Assembly (NCBI RefSeq): GCF_000378145.1
Contig: NZ_KB899296.1
Location: 1 to 64,000 of the forward strand
Source of the DNA: Saccharibacillus kuerlensis DSM 22868
Lineage (GTDB): Bacteria > Bacillota > Bacilli > Paenibacillales > Paenibacillaceae
Reading direction: 5' to 3'
Length of the DNA stretch: 64,000 nucleotides
Made by a program: the position numbers and the translations under genes. The notes under the pieces are model-generated. The model made no database searches. It saw nothing but the letters and a program-made list of their open reading frames with translations, and was not told the origin of the DNA. Positions within the stretch are counted from its first letter, which is position 1. Every line of letters starts with the position of its first letter. Of the stretch, positions 29,590 to 38,937 are shown in pieces.

Positions 29590-29690
29590 GGCTTGCTGTG
29601 CGGATCCGGAATATAAGATCCTGCAAAATCTGGGTTCTTGATCGCCTTTAAGTGTTGATTGCTTTTAAATGTTGATCGCCTTTATAGTTT

Positions 29691-31106
29691 TTATTGAGCG
29701 ACTGTGCTGTTGTAATCCTGGATCTTCTGCGTAATTTCTGCAGAGGCGCGATCCAGCGCTTCCTGCGGAGAAGCGGTTCCGGTCAGTGCTTCTTCGATCG
29801 CGGTTTCCGTCAGCTGACGAGCTTCCGGGAACACGCCCATTACGGCACCTTTAGTAGCAGGCGTCAGTTCGGAATTGTGCAGCTGATCGATTGCAGTCTG
29901 GAACTGCGGATACTTCTCCAGGTTTTCTTTGACCAGATCTTCATTATAAGCTTCTTTCGTGATCGGGAAGTATCCTGTGTTAACGTGCCATTGAGCTTGT
30001 GTAGCCGGCTCAGCCAGGTACTTGATGAATTTCCAAGCGGCCTGCTGCTCTTCTTCCGGACGGTCGTTCAGAATCCAGAGACTTGCGCCGCCTACAACTA
30101 CGCCGCCTTTTCCGGCATCGGCTTCTGTCGGTTTAGGCAGTGGAGCAGTGCCGACTTCGAACTTGCCTTCGGCTGCTTTTACAATCCCGCGCAGGGAAGC
30201 GGTGCTGTCGAGCGTCATCGCGATCTGACCTGCAGCGAAAGCTTTTTTCGTATCGTCCGTTTTACGGCCGAGGTTCAGCATGACGCCATCGTCGACCATC
30301 TTTTTCCACCATTCTAGCGTGTTAACGATTGCCGGTTGTCCCAGCAGTGCTTCGTCAGCCATACCGTCGCGGCCGTTGCTGTGGTTCAGCAGTTCCGCGC
30401 CCTGATTGGCAGTAAGCTGCTCCATGAACCATCCGTAGATCGCAAACGATCCGCCGGTCATGCCGTCTTTGGTCAGTGTCTTGGCGGCTTCTGCCACTTC
30501 TTCGTAAGTCTTCGGCGGGTTCTCTGGATCAAGTCCAGCCGCTTTGAAGGCATCTTTGTTATAGTAGAGAATTGGGTTCGACGTGTTGAAAGGCATCGAA
30601 TACAGGCGGTCGTCGAACGTATAGTAACCGAGAATGTTTTCTTCAAGATTCGAGACGTCATAGCTTTCGGCATCGATGAACTGCTGCATCGGCGTAATCG
30701 CGCCGGAATCGATCATGAATCGGCTGCCGATCTCATAGGTCTGAATCATTGTCGGACCCGTGCCGGAGCCCATTGCCGTTTTCAGCTTGTTCAGACTCTC
30801 ATCGTATGTACCTTGGAAGACAGCTTCAACTTCTACCTCGTCCTGGGATTCGTTAAACTGCTTAACCAGTCCGTCGACAACCGTTCCCAGCTCGCCGCTC
30901 ATAGCATGCCACCAGACAACTTTGACAGGTTCGCCGCTTGTCTGTGTATCGCTGCTTCCTTCAGTGCCTGCTGCGGCAGCTGTAGGGGCAGCATCCGCCG
31001 TACCATTACCGCTTGCCGACTGTCCGCCGGTTCCTCCTCCACAGGCGGTCAAGACCACCATCAACATGCACAGGCAGGCGAACATCCACTTTCGGCTCGT
31101 TTGCAT
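29691..31106 (-). CDS. ugpB: Glycerol-3-phosphate ABC transporter substrate-binding lipoprotein
   Basis: A 471-residue extracellular lipoprotein with a signal peptide (MQTSRKWMFACLCMLMVVLTAC) whose lipobox LTAC places the lipidated Cys at position 22. Strong UgpB features are WWHAMSGELGTVVDGL, the PFNTSNPILYYNKDAF segment, GRKTDD, VVGGASLWIL and WHVNTGYFPITK, all close to Escherichia coli UgpB in order and wording. It should capture sn-glycerol-3-phosphate or glycerophosphodiesters. The ATG at 31106 follows GAGGGAG. It is the last gene of ugpA-ugpE-ugpB, separated from ugpE by 358 bp holding a long stem-loop. Confidence 0.93.
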   Translation of the reverse strand: MQTSRKWMFACLCMLMVVLTACGGGTGGQSASGNGTADAAPTAAAAGTEGSSDTQTSGEPVKVVWWHAMSGELGTVVDGLVKQFNESQDEVEVEAVFQGTYDESLNKLKTAMGSGTGPTMIQTYEIGSRFMIDSGAITPMQQFIDAESYDVSNLEENILGYYTFDDRLYSMPFNTSNPILYYNKDAFKAAGLDPENPPKTYEEVAEAAKTLTKDGMTGGSFAIYGWFMEQLTANQGAELLNHSNGRDGMADEALLGQPAIVNTLEWWKKMVDDGVMLNLGRKTDDTKKAFAAGQIAMTLDSTASLRGIVKAAEGKFEVGTAPLPKPTEADAGKGGVVVGGASLWILNDRPEEEQQAAWKFIKYLAEPATQAQWHVNTGYFPITKEAYNEDLVKENLEKYPQFQTAIDQLHNSELTPATKGAVMGVFPEARQLTETAIEEALTGTASPQEALDRASAEITQKIQDYNSTVAQ

Positions 31107-31350
31107 GAAACTTTCCACTCCCTCTTCTGAATAAGTATTTGTATAGGTTGAAGCATTGAAGCTGTAAAAAGAACCCGGCGGAAGGCGAAGCCGCAGATAT
31201 CTCCGCGTGTCCGTCCGGGTTATCCGGAGATCCGATGCGCACCGCACAAGGTAGGGGGATGCCGGGGCGCGAGCCGGATTCCACGAGAACCGCAAGCTGC
31301 ACAAGGCACCATGCGGACCGTTTCAATTGGAGGAATCAGCCGTTCTGGCA

Positions 31351-31414
31351 CCGATTCCGATCCCGGAGCGAAGAGGCGGGATGCTCCGTGTCTTCGCTCC
31401 GGCAGCGGAATCGG
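31351..31414 (-). other. Large intercistronic stem-loop between ugpE and ugpB
   Basis: An outer stem CCGATTCCG (31351-31359)/CGGAATCGG (31406-31414) and an inner 12-bp stem CCGGAGCGAAGA (31363-31374)/TCTTCGCTCCGG (31391-31402) fold into one hairpin. There is no T tract on the minus strand. It would sit 5' of ugpB in the message and could protect it or stop exonucleases. Confidence 0.75.
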
Positions 31415-31464
31415 CGAAGCCGTCCTTTTCCGTTGGCAGGTTAATATCGGGTTAACATCAGATC

Positions 31465-32289
31465 TCAGCCTTTAAGCGCACCGGCCGTCAATCCTCCGAC
31501 GAGCCGCCCAAGACCGAGCGCCAGCATGATCAGCGATGGCAGAAGTACGAGCACAAGGCCTGCCATTACAAGGTTCCAAGCTGTCATTTCAGAGAATTGA
31601 AGCATACTGACGCCAATCTGTACTGTCCGCATCTTCTCGCTGCTTGTGACAAGCAGCGGCCACAGGTACATATTCCAGTGATTCAGGAACGAATATACGC
31701 CGAGGGTGGCAAGACCCGGCATGGACAGAGGAACGGCCAGACGCAGGAACATCCGAATATGACCGCATCCGTCGATCCGGGCAGCTTCCATTAACTCCTT
31801 AGGAAGCTGGAGAAAGAACTGACGCATCAGGAACACGCCGAAAGCGGTGGCCAGGAAAGGAATAGTCAGTCCCGCATAAGTGTCCAGCCAACCCCAGCTG
31901 CGTACAGTCAGGTAATTCGGGATAACCGCAACTTCCCAAGGAATCATCATCGTGGACAAGAACAGGGCGAAGATGATCTTTTTGGCGGGAAAACGCAGGA
32001 ATGCAAATGCATAAGCCGCCATGCATGATGTGATCAGACAGCCGATTGTAATAGCGCTGCTGACAACGAAGCTGTTCGTAATGAAGCGTACAATCGGAAT
32101 CGAAGCCAGCACGCCCGAGAAGTTGTCCAAGTGAAGCCCGGTTGGCCAGAGCTTCGGCGGATATGCTGCCGATTCCGCTTCGGTCATCAGAGCGTTCGAA
32201 AGCGTAATCCAGAATGGAAATAGGATAAATATTGCGGCGATTGTAGACAACAGGTAAGCCAGAGTACGGGATAGGCGAATCGATGTCAC
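31465..32289 (-). CDS. ugpE: Glycerol-3-phosphate ABC transporter permease
   Basis: A 274-residue inner-membrane permease with about six helices. The ABC-coupling loop ELMEAARIDGCGHIRMFLRLAVPLSMPGLATLGVYSF carries the EAA motif (E-A-A-x-I-D-G). It forms the channel with UgpA. The start is GTG and overlaps the ugpA stop as GTGA; an AAGGAAGGTG ribosome binding site lies upstream, so translation is coupled. The C terminus LGLGRLVGGLTAGALKG is typical of sugar-type permeases (CUT1). Confidence 0.93.
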   Translation of the reverse strand: MTSIRLSRTLAYLLSTIAAIFILFPFWITLSNALMTEAESAAYPPKLWPTGLHLDNFSGVLASIPIVRFITNSFVVSSAITIGCLITSCMAAYAFAFLRFPAKKIIFALFLSTMMIPWEVAVIPNYLTVRSWGWLDTYAGLTIPFLATAFGVFLMRQFFLQLPKELMEAARIDGCGHIRMFLRLAVPLSMPGLATLGVYSFLNHWNMYLWPLLVTSSEKMRTVQIGVSMLQFSEMTAWNLVMAGLVLVLLPSLIMLALGLGRLVGGLTAGALKG

Positions 32290-33281
32290 TGGTAATGCAC
32301 CTTCCTTTCGGCGACTACGAATTGCAGCACCGTGATAACCAATACGATGGCGAACAGGACAAGTGCCTGGGCGCTTCCGATGCCGAAACGGAAATTCACG
32401 AACGCATCTTCATACAATTTGAACACGAGCACATTAGTGCTGTTCACCGGACCGCCTTTTGTCAAAATGTTGATCTGACCGAACGCCTGGAATGCGCCGA
32501 TCACCGAGGTGACGGAAGCAAAGAACAGCGTTGGGGAGACGAGAGGCAGTGTCAGGCGCCAGAAGGTGCGCACCGGTCCGGAGCCGTCAATCTTGGCGCT
32601 TTCGTAGATTTCTTCCGGAATACTCTGCATGCCGCCGAGCAGCAGGATGAAGAGGAAGCCTATATTCATCCAGACGGTCATAAGCGAGATCGACAGCAGC
32701 GCCATATTGGGATCAGTCAGCCACTGAACGGGCGCTATGCCCATTTTGCCGAGAAAATAATTGAGGGTGCCGAGTGTCGGATGAAACAGAACCATCCACA
32801 TGATCGAACCCGTGCTGACCGATACGGCGATCGGAAGTGCAAAGACGAAACGGAAGATCTTCATGCCGCGGATGCGGCTTCGGCAGACAGCTGCGAAAGC
32901 CAGTGCGAAAGCCAGGCTGGCCGGAACGGTCAGCAGAATGAATTTCAATGTAACCATTAAGCTGTTCGGGAATCCCGGCGAATTAAACAAATTGCGGAAG
33001 TTCGCAAGCCCTACGAAATTCGCCACTTGTCCGCGCGGATTCGTCGAATGCAGACTCAGGTATACCGATTGAATCAACGGATAAAAAAGGAAAATTCCGA
33101 ACAGCAGCAGGGCAGGTGCAATAAAAATCGCCGCAAGTGCCGCTTCGCGAAACCGTCCTAAGCTTGCCGTGCGGGACGAATTGCCGCTGGTGCGGGAACT
33201 GGACTCCGCGTTTGCATCCAAGGTGCCCTTTTGAAGCGGAACCGGAGCGGTTTCGTCGGTATTCTCAATGCGGTTTTCCAT
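32286..33281 (-). CDS. ugpA: Glycerol-3-phosphate ABC transporter permease
   Basis: A 331-residue permease with a polar N-terminal segment of about 45 residues and six hydrophobic helices. The coupling loop is EEIYESAKIDGSGPVRTFWRLTLPLVSPTLFF (EAA motif with E-S-A-K-I-D-G). The ATG at 33281 follows AAGGAGG; a longer upstream frame lacks a site. It is the first gene of the operon. No ATPase gene is adjacent, so energy probably comes from a shared MsmX/UgpC-type ATPase encoded elsewhere, as is common for CUT1 systems of Firmicutes. Confidence 0.93.
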   Translation of the reverse strand: MENRIENTDETAPVPLQKGTLDANAESSSRTSGNSSRTASLGRFREAALAAIFIAPALLLFGIFLFYPLIQSVYLSLHSTNPRGQVANFVGLANFRNLFNSPGFPNSLMVTLKFILLTVPASLAFALAFAAVCRSRIRGMKIFRFVFALPIAVSVSTGSIMWMVLFHPTLGTLNYFLGKMGIAPVQWLTDPNMALLSISLMTVWMNIGFLFILLLGGMQSIPEEIYESAKIDGSGPVRTFWRLTLPLVSPTLFFASVTSVIGAFQAFGQINILTKGGPVNSTNVLVFKLYEDAFVNFRFGIGSAQALVLFAIVLVITVLQFVVAERKVHYQ

Positions 33282-33403
33282 TCGTATGCCGTGCCTCCTT
33301 ATGTATATCCATCTATCCAGGATGCCGATGGTGTTCCGGCCAAACATGTTTAGCCTAACAGCGCTTTGTTAAATAAAACCCCATTCTTTTGTAAAAATTA
33401 GTT

Positions 33404-33455
33404 TTTACGGTAAAGGTTTTCGTTTAACATCGGGTTTACGAAAGGCTGGTATAGT
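33404..33455 (+). promoter_or_regulatory. Promoter-like region of GDPD gene with TTTACG/TTTAAC repeats
   Basis: An extended -10 TGGTATAGT ends at 33455. Upstream, TTTACG (33404), TTTAAC (33423) and TTTACG (33435) vaguely resemble PhoP half-sites (TTTACA-like direct repeats), but only one pair has near-11-bp spacing. Pho control of this divergent ugp/GDPD region is plausible by function and unproven by sequence. Confidence 0.35.
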
Positions 33456-33519
33456 GGGAGGGACTTGTCGACATAAATCATGGTCGGCCGAAGGCTGGCC
33501 TGGAGAAGAGGCGATTCAA

Positions 33520-34338
33520 ATGAACGAAACGATTCAAGGCATGACTGCGGCACACGAGGGAAAACGTAAAGCGGCCGGGAAACCGGGGGCTCCGATCATT
33601 TTTGCACACAGAGGAGCTTCGGGATCACGTCCCGAAAATACGATGTCAGCCTTCCAACGGGCGGTAGAGCTCGGGGCGACGGGGATCGAAACCGATGTGC
33701 AGTTGAGTGTGGACGGGGAACCGGTGCTGATCCACGATGAGACGCTGTCCCGTACGGCCGGCGCGTCCGGTTGGGTAGGCGACAAGACGTACGAGGAACT
33801 GAGCAGTCTTGATGCCGGGAGCTGGTACCATCCGGAATTTATGGGCGAGCGCATCCCGCATCTGGACGAGCTGCTGCAGCTGGTACGGAAAACGGGAATC
33901 GTCGTCAATCTGGAATTGAAAAATACGGTTCGGGTTTACGAGGGATTAGAGCAGAAAGTGATTGCGGCTGTGCGCGAGCATGGAGTGGAGAATCAAACGA
34001 TCATTTCGAGCTTCAATCATTATTCGCTGGTACTGTGCAAGAAGCTGGCGCCGGAAATTCGGACAGGCATTCTCTATATAGAAGGGCTGTACCGACCATG
34101 GGATTATGCAAAGTCGCTCGGTTCCGATGCCCTGCACGCTTATGATCCGGCTGTGCGAGCGGAATGGGTTCAAGAGGCGCTGGAAGCGGGGACGGATTAC
34201 CACCCCTTCACAGTGAACGACGAATCGCGTCTGCGCGAATTGATTGCGATGGGCGCGGCGGGAATTATTACGGATCATCCGGATCGGGTTGTGCGGCTGC
34301 TTGCGGAACGGCGCGCAAACGACGAAATGATCCGATAA
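33520..34338 (+). CDS. ugpQ: Glycerophosphodiester phosphodiesterase
   Basis: A 272-residue TIM-barrel enzyme that hydrolyses glycerophosphodiesters to glycerol-3-phosphate and an alcohol. FAHRGASGSRPENTMSAFQRA (His, Arg, Glu), IETDVQLSVDGEPVLIHDETLSRT (metal-binding Glu/Asp and His) and VNLELKN are the GDPD motifs; FTVNDESRL and GIITDHPD mark the C-terminal end. No signal peptide is seen, so it is cytoplasmic like UgpQ. The ATG at 33520 follows GGAGAAGAGG. It is divergent from ugpABE, whose product would be imported as its substrate. Confidence 0.92.
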   Translation: MNETIQGMTAAHEGKRKAAGKPGAPIIFAHRGASGSRPENTMSAFQRAVELGATGIETDVQLSVDGEPVLIHDETLSRTAGASGWVGDKTYEELSSLDAGSWYHPEFMGERIPHLDELLQLVRKTGIVVNLELKNTVRVYEGLEQKVIAAVREHGVENQTIISSFNHYSLVLCKKLAPEIRTGILYIEGLYRPWDYAKSLGSDALHAYDPAVRAEWVQEALEAGTDYHPFTVNDESRLRELIAMGAAGIITDHPDRVVRLLAERRANDEMIR

Positions 34339-34373
34339 GCAGCGCTATTGAAAACATGAAAGTAAAAATGATG

Positions 34374-34412
34374 TAAAAAAACAGGGCGACGCGCATTGCG
34401 TCGTCCTGTTTG
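34374..34412. terminator. Terminator after GDPD gene
   Basis: AAACAGGGCGACGC (from 34379) pairs with GCGTCGTCCTGTTT (to 34412) with one G-T pair. The T run is strongest on the minus strand (A7 at 34374-34380). Confidence 0.75.
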
Positions 34413-34512
34413 GTTTGCTAAGGTTAAGGCTAATGAAGAGGTAAAGAAACCGGCCTTCAATCAACATCCGGCAGCCTATGTGAGCGCCGGGGACAAGGAG
34501 CTGTCCATTTTC

Positions 34513-36081
34513 ATGACCACCCTACCCGAAACGACTCCGCGCGAGGCGGAACAGACAAGCCTGAGAGCGGGCATTATCGATATCGGATCGAACTCGATCC
34601 GTCTCGTTGTATACGAAAGCGACAGCGGCGGTTCATACCGTGTATTAACTGAATCGCGTGAAGCCGCGCGGCTTAGTGCACTTGTCACACCCGATGGAAT
34701 TATGCCTTCTCCGGCTATTTATTCCGTCGTGCCGGTCCTCAGGCAGTTTATCGAAATTTGCGAAGCTTATGGAGCTACCAAAGTCCGTGCTGTCGCTACG
34801 GCAGCGATTCGGAATGCTTCGAATTCCAGTCAAATTATTGAGATTTTGAACCGGGAGACCGGACTTAATATTGAAGCTTTGCCAGGCGAAATGGAAGGCC
34901 ATTATGGATTTATCGGCGTCGTGAACAAGATCGATATTGCCGAAGGGTTTATTGTCGATATCGGCGGCGGCAGTACGGAAGTGACATTGTTTCAGAAACG
35001 CCGCCGGGTCTCAAGCTTTTCCTTCCCGTTCGGCGCTGTCAATATGAATGTGCGCTTCGGCGGAAGCGGAAGCTGGAGTGAAGAGCGCGTACGCGAATTG
35101 GAAGATTTCGTTCTTGCTGAGGCGCGCAAGCATCCGTGGATCTCGGAGCATCCGGGACTTGATCTGGTCGGACTCGGAGGAACAATTCGAGGAATTGGCA
35201 AGATGGATCAAAGGCGGCGCAATTATTCGCTGCCCTACACGCATAATTATGTGATGCAGGCAGGTGACGTAGATCACTTCTACCGTTCGCTTCCGGGAAT
35301 GGACAACAACGGCCGCAAACAGGTTCCGGGATTGTCGAAAAGTCGGACGGATATTATGGTGCCGGGCCTGATTATTTTGCGAACGCTGTTTCTTCATATG
35401 AAGGCGGAGCGCTATATTGTCAGCGGAACCGGTCTGCGGGAAGGGTTGTTTTTCGAACTGCTTCATCCGGAGCAGGCGGTGCACGAAAATGTGTTGGAAT
35501 TCGAGCTTCGGGCGCTCCTGTCGAAGATGCCGAAGCAGCGCCAACGTCATCTTCGTCATACGGAACATTTTGCGCGCCTGCTGTACGAAGCACTGGAAGA
35601 AGGCGGAGAAAGCAAGTGGAACGGTAAACTGCTGCGTGTCGCAGCTTGGACCTATCAGACGGGGACGGAGATCGGCTACATCGACTACGAGGAACATACC
35701 CAGTATCTGCTGACCAAGCGTCCGCTGGCGGGACTTACGCATCGTGAGATCATCTTAACTGCGCTGATCGCAGGCATTGCCGGCAAAGTGAAATGGCGCA
35801 AAAGCGTCACGGCACAGACCTACAAAGACATTCTGCTGCCAAAAGATGAAGAACGGACCCGTCGTCTCGGAGCCGTGCTGCAGATGGCGGCTGCACTGGA
35901 CGCTAGCGAAACGCAGGCGGTCACCGAATTGTCGGCCAAACGCAGCGGAGATCGCTTTGAGTTGGAGCTGACCTGCCGGACGGAAGCGTTTATGGAAATT
36001 CGCGACCTTAAAGTTGCGGCAAAAGAGTTCGAGAAAGAATGGAACGTTAAGATCGAGCTGAGGATCAAGTCGGCAGGATAA
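34513..36081 (+). CDS. ppx: Exopolyphosphatase, Ppx/GppA family
   Basis: A 522-residue member of the sugar kinase/HSP70/actin fold. AGIIDIGSNSIRLVVYE is the phosphate-1 motif, FIVDIGGGSTEVTLF the phosphate-2 motif, and the catalytic Glu lies in the LPGEMEG region. The C-terminal helical HD-like domain (about 300-430) fits full-length Ppx. It removes terminal phosphate from polyphosphate; a GppA-like pppGpp activity is possible. The ATG at 34513 follows AAGGAG. It is convergent with ppk, the enzyme making the substrate. Confidence 0.92.
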   Translation: MTTLPETTPREAEQTSLRAGIIDIGSNSIRLVVYESDSGGSYRVLTESREAARLSALVTPDGIMPSPAIYSVVPVLRQFIEICEAYGATKVRAVATAAIRNASNSSQIIEILNRETGLNIEALPGEMEGHYGFIGVVNKIDIAEGFIVDIGGGSTEVTLFQKRRRVSSFSFPFGAVNMNVRFGGSGSWSEERVRELEDFVLAEARKHPWISEHPGLDLVGLGGTIRGIGKMDQRRRNYSLPYTHNYVMQAGDVDHFYRSLPGMDNNGRKQVPGLSKSRTDIMVPGLIILRTLFLHMKAERYIVSGTGLREGLFFELLHPEQAVHENVLEFELRALLSKMPKQRQRHLRHTEHFARLLYEALEEGGESKWNGKLLRVAAWTYQTGTEIGYIDYEEHTQYLLTKRPLAGLTHREIILTALIAGIAGKVKWRKSVTAQTYKDILLPKDEERTRRLGAVLQMAAALDASETQAVTELSAKRSGDRFELELTCRTEAFMEIRDLKVAAKEFEKEWNVKIELRIKSAG

Positions 36082-36160
36082 AGCTGTCGGCGTTCCAGCA
36101 GATCATTAAGAATTAGATCATTTCGAACACAGTTGAAATGCAGGATAGGGTGGATGTGAA

Positions 36161-36203
36161 AGAAGCCTGTTTCTCCGAACACTCGGAGAAACAGGCTTCT
36201 TTT
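36161..36203. terminator. Bidirectional terminator between ppx and ppk
   Basis: A perfect 18-bp stem (36161-36178 with 36183-36200), a 4-nt loop and a short T run on both strands. Confidence 0.92.
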
Positions 36204-36247
36204 GGTGTTGTTTTCACTATCACTCGAGTATGGTGCCGACATCTTAA

Positions 36248-38350
36248 TTAACTCAGCGTCGATTTCCATGCCCGGATATCTTCCGCACGGAACTGGCTGC
36301 GGAAAGGCTCTTCGCCGTTCCTGAAAAACTCATAGCCGCCGCTGGACGTCAGCATACGTGCTTTGACATTGTCTTTCAGATACAGCTTCAAAATATTCAG
36401 CAGTGTATCCTGACAGCCTGGATCGAGGATCGGACACATTAATTCGACGCGGCGTGTCAAATTTCGTGTCATCCAGTCGGCACTGGAGAGAAAGATCTCG
36501 GAATCGCCGCCATTCTCGAAATAGTAAATTCGGGAATGTTCCAGATAGCGATCGACAATACTGCGAACCGTAATGTTTTCGCTCAGGCCAGGTACTCCCG
36601 GACGCAGGCAGCAGACGCCGCGCACGATCAGATCAACTTTTACGCCGGCTTTTGACGCTTCGTACAGTTCGTCGATGATCTGCTGATTGGACAGCGAATT
36701 GAATTTGGCGATAATGCGCGCAGGCCGGTCAGCTTTGGCATGGTCGGCTTCACGGCGAATATTGGTTACGAACGTACCCATCATCGTATCCGGCGCAACC
36801 GAAATTTCCTTCCAGTCTGGGTGAGTGGAATAACCGGTGATGTGATTAAACAGCTCCGAAGCATCTTCTCCGATCGAAGTGTTGGATGTCAACAGACCGA
36901 CATCCGTGTACAACCGGGCTGTCGCATCGTTGTAGTTACCCGTGCCGACGTGCACATAGCGGCGCAGTCCATCTTCTTCGCGGCGAACGACGAGTATGGC
37001 TTTAGCATGCGTTTTGAGACCGACAAGTCCGTAGACAACGTGGCAGCCAGCCTGCTCCAATGTACGAGCCCAGCTGATATTGCGTTCTTCGTCGAAACGG
37101 GCTTTCAGCTCGACAACCACCGTAACCTGCTTGCCGGCTTCGGCAGCCGCGGCAAGCGAACGAATAATCGCCGATTTGCTGCTGACCCGGTAGAGCGTCA
37201 TTTTGATCGCCATGACATTCGGATCTTCGGCAGCCTGTTCAACAAAATCGCTGACCGCATCGAAGGATTCGAACGGATGGTGCATCAGTACGTCGCGCTC
37301 TTTCAAGACGCTGAAGTAGTCGGTATCTCCTCCATCGCCAAACTCCGGAGGGTAAATGGACAATCTGGACGGATACCGGAGCGCCTCGCGATTTTTGACA
37401 GAACCGCTGAACGACGTCAGGAAGCCGAGGTCGATCGGCCCATCGATTTCGTAAACGGCATCCTGAATTTCGAATTCTTCCTGCAGCAGCTGCAGAGCGT
37501 ATGGGTGAAAGTCTTTCTGCACTTCAAGCCGCACTGGCGCGCCGCGGCGGCGCTTGCGAAGCTTCTTCTCAATTTCTTCGAGCAGATCTTCCGCTTCTTC
37601 CTCGTTGATCTCCAGATCGGCGTCTCGAGTGAGACGGAAACTGTGTACGGTTACCGCTGTATAGCCGCTGAACAGAGTCTGGATATGATGGCAGATCAGC
37701 TCGTCGATCAGAACATAATTCTGCTTTTTGCTGTGGGAGCGCTGCGAAACGGAGACCAGTCTTGGCAGAATTGAAGGTACCTGTACGATAGCAAAATAAT
37801 ACCGTTCTTCGTCAGGCAGATCTTCCGGTGTGTTGTCGCGCTCGAGCAGCACGGCCAAATAGACGTTCTGGCTGTGCACGAGCGGGAACGGACGGCTCAG
37901 GTCGACCGCCATCGGTGTCAGGACAGGGAAAATGACATCATGAAAATAATCATCCGCCGACTTTTGCTGGGCAGCGCTCAGATCATCATAGCGATTCAGC
38001 ACAAGTCCTTCCTTCGTCATCAAGCGAATTAAATCGCGGTATGTACGATATTCCGCTGCCACCATCTTTTCGATGCGTTTGGTGAGACGTTTGTAGAGAA
38101 CGGGCGGTGTATAGCCGGAAAAGTCTTTTTTGGTAATGCCTGCTTTGAGCTGATTGCGGATTCCTGCTACACGGACACTCATGAATTCGTCCAAGTTGCG
38201 TGAGACAATCCCGAGAAACTTGGCGCGTTCCAGAAGGGGGGTATCCGGGTCCTGTGCTTCTTCAAGTACGCGATAATTGAATTCGATCCAGCTGAGGTCA
38301 CGATTAATGTAATACGGGGAAGTTCCCCGGTAAGCAGTTTGGTTATCCAT
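36248..38350 (-). CDS. ppk: Polyphosphate kinase 1
   Basis: A 700-residue PPK1 that polymerises ATP gamma-phosphate into polyphosphate. YINRDLSWIEFNYRVLEEAQDP opens the N domain. HHPFESFDAV, the autophosphorylated His in GLKTHAKAILVVRRE and the second phospholipase D-like motif near LSSADWMTRNLTRRVE follow in order. Length is normal. GGAGGAATT precedes the ATG at 38350. It is convergent with ppx and divergent from the beta-galactosidase gene. Confidence 0.96.
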   Translation of the reverse strand: MDNQTAYRGTSPYYINRDLSWIEFNYRVLEEAQDPDTPLLERAKFLGIVSRNLDEFMSVRVAGIRNQLKAGITKKDFSGYTPPVLYKRLTKRIEKMVAAEYRTYRDLIRLMTKEGLVLNRYDDLSAAQQKSADDYFHDVIFPVLTPMAVDLSRPFPLVHSQNVYLAVLLERDNTPEDLPDEERYYFAIVQVPSILPRLVSVSQRSHSKKQNYVLIDELICHHIQTLFSGYTAVTVHSFRLTRDADLEINEEEAEDLLEEIEKKLRKRRRGAPVRLEVQKDFHPYALQLLQEEFEIQDAVYEIDGPIDLGFLTSFSGSVKNREALRYPSRLSIYPPEFGDGGDTDYFSVLKERDVLMHHPFESFDAVSDFVEQAAEDPNVMAIKMTLYRVSSKSAIIRSLAAAAEAGKQVTVVVELKARFDEERNISWARTLEQAGCHVVYGLVGLKTHAKAILVVRREEDGLRRYVHVGTGNYNDATARLYTDVGLLTSNTSIGEDASELFNHITGYSTHPDWKEISVAPDTMMGTFVTNIRREADHAKADRPARIIAKFNSLSNQQIIDELYEASKAGVKVDLIVRGVCCLRPGVPGLSENITVRSIVDRYLEHSRIYYFENGGDSEIFLSSADWMTRNLTRRVELMCPILDPGCQDTLLNILKLYLKDNVKARMLTSSGGYEFFRNGEEPFRSQFRAEDIRAWKSTLS

Positions 38351-38937
38351 AATTCCTCCAAAGTAAAGCGTGTAGGCAGAATACAATTGCACCGCACACG
38401 CCGAGTATTTCGTATAAATTCGTTCTTGCTTATCTCGTTAGTCAAGCTGTTCCGGCGGGCACGAAACGATTTGAATGTAATAACGAACGCAGATTAAAAG
38501 GCATTCGTACTTTTCATTTACCCGATCGATTAAGCTCAAATCGGACCGGTTAAGCATGATAACGTCTTCCAGACACTTATCTACTAGTATAGCGTTCTTT
38601 TGTTAAGTGAATGTAAAAAAACCCTTTTTCCATATTAATTCCATTCTATGAGCTGCTGTAAGGATTAAGCGTTATCATTCCCTTTTCCCTGTATCTGTCA
38701 TCTAATTATAGACTAAATCTGATACAAAATATTAACAGAAAGTAAAATGATGGACAAGATTAGCTTAATGCTTATTCGTTTTAAGGAGAGCAAAACAGTC
38801 GAGATCCAACTGCCCGATAAAAAAGTAGAATTTCCACGATTAAACTATTGCAATTAAAATAAAGCGTTTGCAGGACATGCGGGTGATAAACGCGAAAGGT
38901 GTACGGACAGGCACGAAAAGAAAGGGTGGAAATCGAC
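38351..38937. other. Divergent spacer between ppk and beta-galactosidase gene
   Basis: An AT-rich 587-bp spacer with no gene. AATAAAGCGTTTGCA (38858-38872) agrees with the cre consensus at 8 of 10 fixed positions, and attaagcgttatcat (38664-38678) resembles the cre-like site upstream of fucI. Several AACGAA-like words occur but do not form the four-module layout. Catabolite control is therefore possible, not shown. Confidence 0.4.

Noticed and set aside
38393-38612. Possible sixth four-module element upstream of the beta-galactosidase gene
   Set aside because: Several AACGAA/GTTCTT words occur, but their spacing and orientation do not match the 0/50/112/163 inverted layout.
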